61,540 nucleotides of DNA, from positions 1 through 61,540 of the forward strand of contig NZ_WNDO01000032.1 of the NCBI RefSeq assembly GCF_009912395.1, read 5' to 3'. Under the pieces are notes generated by a model. That model saw only the letters and a program-made list of their open reading frames with translations, was not told the origin of the DNA and made no database searches. Made by a program: the position numbers and the translations under genes. Below, one piece after another: positions 8,715 to 15,509 of this stretch. Origin of the DNA: Luteibacter sp. (GTDB lineage Bacteria > Pseudomonadota > Gammaproteobacteria > Xanthomonadales > Rhodanobacteraceae). Within the stretch, counting starts at the first letter, position 1. The number at the start of each line of letters is the position of its first letter.

Positions 8715-9614
8715 TTGCGTCGCGTCCTGTTCGCCATCCTGTGCCTGGTCGCCGTTTCCGTCCAGGCGCAGACACCCGTGCGCGTGGGTTCGAAGGCCGA
8801 TAACGAGGGCGCGGTGCTGGGCCAGATCGTCGTGCAGGTGCTCAAGCACGAAGGTATCCCGGTGATGGACCGTACGCAGCTCGGGCCGACATCGATCGTC
8901 CGGCGCGCGCTGCTCAACGGCGATCTCGATATCTATCCGGAGTACACGGGCAACGCGGGGTTCTTCTTCCATCGCGAGACCGATCCCGCGTTTCGCGATG
9001 CGGCGCGAGCCCATGCGCTGGCCGCCTCGCTGGACCTGGCCGCGAACCGGTTGGTGTGGTTGCGTGCGGCCCCGGCGGACAACCATTGGGCGATCGGCGT
9101 GCGCGGCGATGTCGCGCGTGCAGCGGGCCTGAAGACGCTGGATGATTTTTCCCGCTGGGTGCGTTCGGGCAGCGATGTCTATCTCGCCGGCTCGGCGGAG
9201 TTCGTGGAAAGCGATGCCGCGTTGCCCGCCTTCCAGTCTGCCTACGGATTCCGCCTGCGCGGCGACCAGTTGCTGGTGCTGGCCGGTGGCGATACCTCGG
9301 CCACGATCAAGGCGGCGGCGGAGGGCACCTCAGGCGTGAACGCGAGCATGGTCTATTCGACCGACGGTGCGCTGGCGGTGACGGGCCTGGTGGTGCTGGA
9401 CGATCCGCGTCATGTGGAAATGGTCTATCAGCCCGCGCCCGTGGTTCGCGAAGAGGTGTTGCGGCGCTATCCGCGGATGCGCGAGGCGCTGGACAAGGCG
9501 TTTGGTTCGCTGACCGTGGACGTGTTGCGCCGACTCAATGCGCGAACCCAGATCGATGGCGAGGACGCGGCGAAGGTCGCGGCGGACTACCTTCGCGACG
9601 AGGTGTCGTTATGA
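8715..9614 (+). CDS. osmF: OsmF/YehZ-type periplasmic osmolyte-binding protein
   Basis: A 299-residue solute-binding protein of an ABC importer for betaine-like compounds. It begins with a TTG codon three bases after the GH31 stop and has a Sec signal peptide (LFAILCLVAVSVQAQ). The mature protein starts VRVGSKADNEGAVLGQ and contains LNGDLDIYPEYTGN, a signature of the OpuAC/OsmF family. In E. coli and Salmonella the homologous YehZ/OsmU systems are osmotically and stationary-phase regulated, and the E. coli one has low affinity for glycine betaine. The stop overlaps the next start (ATGA). The substrate cannot be read from sequence. Confidence 0.87.
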   Translation: MRRVLFAILCLVAVSVQAQTPVRVGSKADNEGAVLGQIVVQVLKHEGIPVMDRTQLGPTSIVRRALLNGDLDIYPEYTGNAGFFFHRETDPAFRDAARAHALAASLDLAANRLVWLRAAPADNHWAIGVRGDVARAAGLKTLDDFSRWVRSGSDVYLAGSAEFVESDAALPAFQSAYGFRLRGDQLLVLAGGDTSATIKAAAEGTSGVNASMVYSTDGALAVTGLVVLDDPRHVEMVYQPAPVVREEVLRRYPRMREALDKAFGSLTVDVLRRLNARTQIDGEDAAKVAADYLRDEVSL

Positions 9615-10741
9615 CGACGGATGTACGCAAGGCGCCCTTCCTGCCGGTCGCGGTGCTTTGTTGTCTCGGTTTCGCAGCGGTGTGGCTGCCTTTCCTGCAT
9701 GTCGCGCCCAATCGCCTGCTGAGCGGCGTGGCGCGCAGTCCCCACGAGATCGTGCTGGCTGTCGCGTGGCTGGCAGTGGCGGGGCTCGCGTGGTTCATTC
9801 GTTCGCGGACGCTGGCGATCGCCTGTGTATCCGCCATGGTGGTCGCGTTGCCCTGGCTGGCGGGCCATGACGCCGGGCGCCTGCTCGACGGCGCGGCGCC
9901 CACGTCGCGCGTGCAGACCGGTGCGGGATTCTGGACGATGTGGCTGGCCGCTGGCCTGTTGCTGCTGGATCGCCTTCGCGGCTTGTCGCTGCGCTGGCGC
10001 GCCGCGACCTGGGCCGCGATAGCACTCGCCGTGCTATCCCTTGCCATGGGCGGTGCGTTCGGCGATATCGCCATCGTGCGTGAGTACCGCGCGCAACGAG
10101 GCGTTTTCATCGATGCGTTCTGGACGCACGTCGCGCTTTCCGGAACGACCTTGCTACTGGCCCTGGCGATCGGTTTGCCACTGGGCGCTTGGGCGTGGCG
10201 AGCGAAGCGTGCGGGTGGCGTGTTGCTGGGCGTGTTTTCTTTCCTCCAGACCGTTCCGTCGCTGGCGTTGTTCGCTTTGCTGATCGGCCCGTTCGCATGG
10301 CTCGCGCGCGCATGGCCGGCGCTGGGCGCGCTCGGCTTTGGCGGAACCGGCGCCGCGCCGGCCGTGTTCGCGCTGGTGCTCTATGCCTTGCTGCCGGTGC
10401 TGCGCTACACGGTGACGGGGCTCGATGCCGCGCCCGCCGACGCGCGCGACGCGGCGCGCGGTCTGGGCATGAGTCGTTGGCACGTGCTGGCGCGTATCCA
10501 GGTGCCCTTGGGCCTGCCGGTGTTGCTGTCCGGGCTGCGCATCGTGGCGGTACAGACCGTGGGCCTCGCCGCCGTCGCGTCGCTGATCGGTGCGGGCGGG
10601 TTAGGGCGTTTCGTTTTCCTAGGCATCGGGCAGGGGGCCACCGACATGGTGTTGCTTGGGACGCTGGCGATCATCGCGCTGGCTTTTGCGATGGACCTGC
10701 TGTTCCAGGGGCTGCATGCCCTGGCGGAGGTGCGGGCATGA
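9611..10741 (+). CDS. yehY: YehY-type ABC transporter permease
   Basis: A 376-residue polytopic membrane protein. The N-terminal half has about four or five hydrophobic helices (from PVAVLCCLGFAAVWLPF) that act as an extra membrane domain, and the C-terminal half is a BPD_transp_1 permease with the coupling-helix region DARDAARGLGMSRWHVL. The long form with the added N-terminal helices is typical of YehY and unlike the short partner permease encoded two genes later. It overlaps the binding-protein gene by four bases and the ATPase gene by four bases, so translation is probably coupled. Confidence 0.86.
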   Translation: MTTDVRKAPFLPVAVLCCLGFAAVWLPFLHVAPNRLLSGVARSPHEIVLAVAWLAVAGLAWFIRSRTLAIACVSAMVVALPWLAGHDAGRLLDGAAPTSRVQTGAGFWTMWLAAGLLLLDRLRGLSLRWRAATWAAIALAVLSLAMGGAFGDIAIVREYRAQRGVFIDAFWTHVALSGTTLLLALAIGLPLGAWAWRAKRAGGVLLGVFSFLQTVPSLALFALLIGPFAWLARAWPALGALGFGGTGAAPAVFALVLYALLPVLRYTVTGLDAAPADARDAARGLGMSRWHVLARIQVPLGLPVLLSGLRIVAVQTVGLAAVASLIGAGGLGRFVFLGIGQGATDMVLLGTLAIIALAFAMDLLFQGLHALAEVRA

Positions 10742-11667
10742 TCGTCTTCGAAGGCGTCGGCAAGCGTTTCGGCGGACGCTCGGTGATCGATGGACTCGAC
10801 CTGCGTATCGAGGATGGCGAGTTCTTCGTGTTGGTCGGACCCTCCGGTTCGGGCAAGTCGACCTTGCTGCGCATGGTCAATCGATTGGTGACGCCGGACA
10901 GCGGTCGCATCCTGGTGGACGGTGACGATGTGGCCTCGGTGGATGTCGAGCAATTGCGTCGCGGTATCGGCTACGCCATCCAGTCGGTGGGATTGTTTCC
11001 GCACCGGACCGTGGGAGAGAACATCGCCACGGTGCCACGCCTGCTCGGCTGGTCGAAGCGCGACATCGACGCGCGGGTCGACGAACTGCTCGCCCTGCTG
11101 CGGCTCGACGACCCCGGCATCGCCGATCGCTATCCGCGCACGCTCTCCGGTGGCCAGCAGCAACGCGTCGGCGTCGCGCGCGCGCTCGCTGCGCGTCCGC
11201 GCATCGTGCTGATGGACGAACCCTTCGGCGCGCTCGATCCGCTCACCCGCGAATCGCTGCAATCTGCCCTGCGCACGATCCAGCGCGATACGGCGACGAC
11301 GATCCTGTTCGTTACCCACGACATGGACGAGGCCTTCGGGCTGGGCGATCGCGTCGGCCTCATGCTCGACGGCCATCTCGTGCAGGTGGGTACGCCGCTC
11401 GAATTGATCCGGCAGCCGGCGGACGAGCGCGTGCGTGAGTTCGTCGGCGGTTCGCGGGCGCGTCTTCGCGAACTGGCGATCCGGCCGGTGCGTGAGCGAA
11501 TGCGCAACGAGATCGCCAGCGGTGGCGCCGCGGTGGATATCGACGCGAGCCTCCAGGACGCCCTCGGCGCGATGCTCGCGCAAGGACGGGACCGACTGCG
11601 GGTAGAAGAGAAGGGTCGTGTCGTCGGCAGCATCGCGTTGGCCGACCTGGTCGAGCGTCGCGGGTGA
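10738..11667 (+). CDS. yehX: YehX-type ABC transporter ATP-binding protein
   Basis: A 309-residue ATPase. Walker A is GPSGSGKST at 34-42, with the Q-loop in IQSVGLF, the signature LSGGQQQR, Walker B IVLMDEP and the H-loop THD. After the nucleotide-binding domain comes a C-terminal extension with a single CBS-like half (VDIDASLQDALGAML...) as in the OpuA/ProV/YehX branch, where CBS modules can respond to ionic strength or nucleotides. The start ATG overlaps the yehY stop; a much longer in-frame opening upstream is not coding for this protein. It energises import through the two permeases beside it. Confidence 0.88.
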   Translation: MIVFEGVGKRFGGRSVIDGLDLRIEDGEFFVLVGPSGSGKSTLLRMVNRLVTPDSGRILVDGDDVASVDVEQLRRGIGYAIQSVGLFPHRTVGENIATVPRLLGWSKRDIDARVDELLALLRLDDPGIADRYPRTLSGGQQQRVGVARALAARPRIVLMDEPFGALDPLTRESLQSALRTIQRDTATTILFVTHDMDEAFGLGDRVGLMLDGHLVQVGTPLELIRQPADERVREFVGGSRARLRELAIRPVRERMRNEIASGGAAVDIDASLQDALGAMLAQGRDRLRVEEKGRVVGSIALADLVERRG

Positions 11668-12374
11668 GGGCGATCCTGCCCCTGTGCATCCTCGTGGCCT
11701 TGCTGCTGGTGCTTCCGCACGCGGGGCCATGGTTCCATGCGTGGATGCCGACGCTGTCGCATCCGTTGTATGCGCGTACGTCGTTCCATGCGCTCACCTT
11801 CGCCCATCTGGGACTCGTGTTCGCGGCGACCTTGGTGGCCACCGTGCTGGGCCTGTCGCTGGGCATCGTCGCGACGCGGCCGTTCGGGCGCTCTCTGTTG
11901 CCCACGGTGCGCGCCGTGGCCGTGATCGGACAGACCTTCCCGCCGGTGGCGGTACTGGCCATCGCGGTGCCATTGCTCGGCTTCGGTGCGGCGCCGACCT
12001 TCCTGGCGCTGGTGCTCTACGGCGTGCTGCCGGTGCTCGGGCAGACCGTCGCCGGACTCGACGCCGTGCCACCCGCTGCGCTGCATGCGGCGGACGGCAT
12101 GGGCTACGGCCGGTGGCGGCGGCTGTTGGAGGTGGAATTGCCCCTGGCGGCCGGGCCGATCATGGCCGGCATCCGTCTTTCGGCCATCGTCAGCATCGGC
12201 ACGGCGACCATCGGCTCGGCGGTTGGCGCGACGACGCTGGGTTCGCCCATCGTGGAAGGGCTGGTCGGCAACAATCCGGCGTATGTGATCCAGGGTTCGC
12301 TGCTGGTCGGTGCGTTGGCGTTGTCGGTGGATGGTTTGCTGGGCGCGTTCGAACGCTACGTACGCCGCCTGTAG
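11664..12374 (+). CDS. yehW: YehW-type ABC transporter permease
   Basis: A 236-residue membrane protein with about six helices and the EAA-like coupling segment LHAADGMGYGRWRRL. It starts at GTG 11664, overlapping the ATPase stop by four bases, and completes the osmF-yehY-yehX-yehW order known from the E. coli yeh operon. Its TAG stop codon (12372-12374) is contributed by the first bases of a REP palindrome, so insertion of that repeat may have set the present C-terminus (ending YVRRL). Confidence 0.86.
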   Translation: MRAILPLCILVALLLVLPHAGPWFHAWMPTLSHPLYARTSFHALTFAHLGLVFAATLVATVLGLSLGIVATRPFGRSLLPTVRAVAVIGQTFPPVAVLAIAVPLLGFGAAPTFLALVLYGVLPVLGQTVAGLDAVPPAALHAADGMGYGRWRRLLEVELPLAAGPIMAGIRLSAIVSIGTATIGSAVGATTLGSPIVEGLVGNNPAYVIQGSLLVGALALSVDGLLGAFERYVRRL

Positions 12375-12396
12375 GAGCGCGCAAGCGCGCTCCTAC
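12371..12396. repeat. REP palindrome, perfect 26-base form
   Basis: GTAGGAGCGCGC, a two-base AA loop, then the exact complement GCGCGCTCCTAC. It lies between the converging yehW and M13 peptidase genes, overlaps the yehW stop codon, and should fold into a 12-bp hairpin in either transcript. It is one of eight REP loci in this window. Confidence 0.9.
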
Positions 12397-12408
12397 AAGT
12401 GGGATGAC

Positions 12409-14460
12409 TTACCAGATCTTCACGCGCTGCGCCGGATCCAGGTACAGCTTCTGCTCGGCCTGCGGCTTGAACGCGTCGTACCAGGCGTCCAGGTTGCGCA
12501 CGGTCTGCGCGCGGAACTGGCCCGGCGCGTGACCGTCGCCGATCACCTGCTGGCGCATCGCCGCGTCGCGGGTCTTCTCGCGCCAGCTCTGCGCGAAGGC
12601 GAGGAAGAAGCGCTGGTCGCCGGTCAGGCCGTCGATCACCGGAGCCGGCTTACCGCCCAGGCTTTCCTTATAGGCGGCATAGGAGATCGCCAGGCCGGAC
12701 ACGTCCGCGATGTTCTCGCCCAGCGTTTGCTGGCCGTTGACGTGCAGGCCCGGTAACGGCTCGTACTGGTCGAACTGCTTCACCAGGCGCTGGCCCGCTT
12801 CCTTGAAGTGCTTCTGGTCGGCGTCGGTCCACCAGTTGGCGAGGCGACCCTGGGCGTCGAACTCCGCGCCGGTGTTGTCGAAGCTGTGGCTGATTTCGTG
12901 GCCGATCACGGCGCCGATGGAGCCGTAGTTGGACGCGGCGTCGGCCTTGGGATCGAAGAACGGCGCTTCCAGGATCGCGGCGGGGAAGTTCAGTGCGTTC
13001 TGCAATGGCAGGTTCACCGCGTTTACCGTCTGCGGGGTCATCCACCACTCGTCGCGGTCCACCGGCTTGCCGAGTTTGGCGAGCTGGTGGTGGTACTCGG
13101 CGAGGTTGGCGCGCTGGTGGTTGCCCAGGGCGTCGTCCGGCCGGATTTCAAGACCGGCGTAGCTGCGCCAGGTATCCGGGTAGCCCACGCCGACCTTGAT
13201 GGTGGCGATCTTCGCCTTGGCCTTCTGCTTGGTGGCCGGGCTCATCCAGTCGAGCGTATCGACGCGCTGGTCGAAGGCCTTCAGCAGGTTCTTCACCATG
13301 TCCTGCACTTCGGCGCGCGAGGAGGCGGGGAAGTACTTCTTCACGTAGATCTGGCCCACGGCGTCGCCGAGGTCGCCGTCGAGCACGCTGAGGCCGCGCT
13401 TCCAGCGATCGCGCTGCTTCGGCGTGCCGGTGAGCGTCTTGCCGTAGAACTCGAACGACAGGTCGTCGAACGCCTTGGGCAGCACGAAGGTGACTTCGCT
13501 GATGGTGTGGTAGCGCAGCCATGCCTTCCAGGTGTCCAGCGGCTCGCTGGCGACCAGCGCGGCGAACTTCGTCACCGTGGCCGGCTGCCAGACGATAAAC
13601 GTGGGCTGGTCATCGAGCTGGGCGGCCTTGAAGTAGGCATCCCAGTCGATGCCCGGGGCATTCGTCGCGAACTCGGTGCGCTTCCACGGATTGTTGGCCT
13701 TGTGGATGTCCTCGCTCTCCACGATGGAGGCCTGGGCTTCGGCGAGCTTGGTTTCCAGGGCGACGATGGCCTTGGCCTTCGCGGCGGCATCGGGCGTGCC
13801 GGCCTTGGCGAGCACGGCCTGGACGAAGGCGGCGTACTTGGTCCGCGCCTCCACCATATCCTTGTCGTTCTTCAGGTAGTAATCGCGGTTGGGCATGCCC
13901 AGGCCGCCTTGAAGCAGATAGGGGTAGTTCTTCGAGGGATCTTCCAGGCCTTGCGCCACGAACAGGCCGAGCAGGTGGCCGGTGTCGAGGTTGGTGGCGT
14001 TGATCGGGTCCACGTCGGCGCGCAGCTGGGCGCCCAACGCGGTGGACAGGGTCTGCTTGTCGGCGATGGCGTCGATCTTCGCCAGCGCAGGTTCGAGCGG
14101 CTTCAGCCCGGCCTTCTCGATGCCGGCCTGGTCCATGAAGGCCTTGTAGTAGTCGGCGATCAGGCGCTCGTTGCTGCCTTGGGGGGCGTTGGCGGCGGCC
14201 GCTTCCTTCACGAGGTCGGCATTGCGCTTCTCGGCCTTCTGGAACACCTGCAGGAAGATGCCGGTGCTGGCGCGATCGGCCGGGATCTGGGCCGTCTTCT
14301 TCCAGTTTCCGTTGGCGTATCCGTCGAAATCGTCGCCGGGCTTCACGGCATGGTCGATGCCCTTGAGGTCCACGCCCGAGGGCTGGTCGGCCGCCGCGAC
14401 GGTGGACGTGGCCAGCGCGCAGGCGATGGCGGTGACGAGTAGCCGGTGGATGGTGGCCAT
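12409..14460 (-). CDS. M13-family zinc metallopeptidase (PepO/neprilysin type)
   Basis: A 683-residue secreted or periplasmic oligopeptidase. The signal peptide is LLVTAIACALATSTVAAAD. The catalytic domain has the zinc motif HEISH near residue 519 in VIGHEISHSFDNTGAEFD and the second zinc glutamate in ENIADVSG near 580. It ends in PAQRVKIW, like other bacterial M13 enzymes. Length and both ends are normal. Members cleave peptides shorter than about 40 residues; the natural substrate here is unknown. It faces the yehW gene tail to tail and is divergent from the UndA-like gene, with a 213-base shared upstream region. Confidence 0.9.
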   Translation of the reverse strand: MATIHRLLVTAIACALATSTVAAADQPSGVDLKGIDHAVKPGDDFDGYANGNWKKTAQIPADRASTGIFLQVFQKAEKRNADLVKEAAAANAPQGSNERLIADYYKAFMDQAGIEKAGLKPLEPALAKIDAIADKQTLSTALGAQLRADVDPINATNLDTGHLLGLFVAQGLEDPSKNYPYLLQGGLGMPNRDYYLKNDKDMVEARTKYAAFVQAVLAKAGTPDAAAKAKAIVALETKLAEAQASIVESEDIHKANNPWKRTEFATNAPGIDWDAYFKAAQLDDQPTFIVWQPATVTKFAALVASEPLDTWKAWLRYHTISEVTFVLPKAFDDLSFEFYGKTLTGTPKQRDRWKRGLSVLDGDLGDAVGQIYVKKYFPASSRAEVQDMVKNLLKAFDQRVDTLDWMSPATKQKAKAKIATIKVGVGYPDTWRSYAGLEIRPDDALGNHQRANLAEYHHQLAKLGKPVDRDEWWMTPQTVNAVNLPLQNALNFPAAILEAPFFDPKADAASNYGSIGAVIGHEISHSFDNTGAEFDAQGRLANWWTDADQKHFKEAGQRLVKQFDQYEPLPGLHVNGQQTLGENIADVSGLAISYAAYKESLGGKPAPVIDGLTGDQRFFLAFAQSWREKTRDAAMRQQVIGDGHAPGQFRAQTVRNLDAWYDAFKPQAEQKLYLDPAQRVKIW

Positions 14461-14673
14461 GGAAGCTCCTTGGGGTGGAAAAGGTCGCCCACGATAGACC
14501 CGCTACCCACCCTCGTGTCCATGACCGATGGCACCCCCGTATCCGGCAAGTCGTGACGGGGGATGTGCCCTAATGATCGTCCGGCCCCGCAATGGGGACC
14601 GGCTGGGCGGGCCGCGGGTCGCCCCGGTCCGCCCGGACCTTCCAATGGCAAAGATCTTTAGGGAGATCGCCTT

Positions 14674-15450
14674 ATGAACGCTCGTTTCGAACTTACCGGT
14701 CCGCAGATGGACATCACCAGCTACCCGACCTGGGCCCAGGACATGGTGTCCTCCTGTGAAGACGCCCGCGCGGCCATCGTCCGCCACGACATGTGGTCGG
14801 CGATGGTCGAGGCCACGCTGGATCCGCAGACCACCCGCAACTTCATGGTGGGGGTGTGGCCCGTGATCGAACGCTTCCCCGGCTATATGTCCCATAGCCT
14901 GCTCAAGACCCGTTACGGCCGCAGCCCGGGCGACGATCTCGCCCGCCGCTGGCTGGTCCGCAACATTCGCGTGGAGCAGAACCATGCCGAGTACTGGCTC
15001 AACTGGGCCGAATCGGCGGGGGTGTCCCGCGAGGAGGTCCTGGGCGGCGAGCCGCCGAAGGGTTCCCAGGCCCTGGCCGACTGGTGCGAGGAAGTGTCCC
15101 GGCACGATTCGCTGGCCGCGGGCATGGCCGCTACCAACTATGCGGTGGAAGGAGCCACCGGTGATTGGTCGCAGATTGTCTACGAAAGCAAGGCCTATGC
15201 GGAAAGTCTGCCGATTTCCGGCCGAAAAGCCGGTCTGCGCTGGCTTCAGCTCCATGCCGCGTATGACGATACCCATCCGTGGGAGGCGTTGGAAATTGTC
15301 TGCACGCTGCTGGGGAGCAATCCGCCAGTGGACCAGATCGAGCACGTGAAGGAATGCGTTCGCCGCAGCTACGTCGCCATGACGGTGACGCTGGATCGTT
15401 GCATGGATGGCATCCTCTCCATCCGCAAGTTGAACGAGGCGGCCGCGTAA
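14674..15450 (+). CDS. undA: UndA-like non-heme iron fatty acid decarboxylase (1-alkene forming)
   Basis: A 258-residue all-helical protein of the heme-oxygenase-like diiron (HDO) superfamily, the group often annotated as TenA/PqqC-like. It closely resembles Pseudomonas UndA, which decarboxylates medium-chain fatty acids such as lauric acid to terminal alkenes such as 1-undecene with O2. The six likely iron ligands are Glu101 and His104 (VEQNHAEYW), Glu159 (NYAVEGATG), and His194, Asp198 and His201 (HAAYDDTHPWEALEI); these are the positions I recall for UndA. The N-terminal TGPxMDxxSYPTWAQ block also matches. The start ATG follows a clear AGGGAGA ribosome site. Thiaminase activity is unlikely because no TenA cysteine is apparent. 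The next gene, 59 bases on, is a c-di-GMP protein. Family assignment is firm; the reaction in this organism is inferred. Confidence 0.8.
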   Translation: MNARFELTGPQMDITSYPTWAQDMVSSCEDARAAIVRHDMWSAMVEATLDPQTTRNFMVGVWPVIERFPGYMSHSLLKTRYGRSPGDDLARRWLVRNIRVEQNHAEYWLNWAESAGVSREEVLGGEPPKGSQALADWCEEVSRHDSLAAGMAATNYAVEGATGDWSQIVYESKAYAESLPISGRKAGLRWLQLHAAYDDTHPWEALEIVCTLLGSNPPVDQIEHVKECVRRSYVAMTVTLDRCMDGILSIRKLNEAAA

Positions 15451-15509
15451 CTCGATAGTTGCAAGCAAAGTAGCGCAATATCACGAATAGTTTGAGGTAG
15501 AGGGATTCG

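Noticed and set aside
14674-15450. TenA thiaminase or PqqC assignment
   Set aside because: The ligand pattern and flanking blocks fit UndA, and there are no thiamine or PQQ genes nearby.
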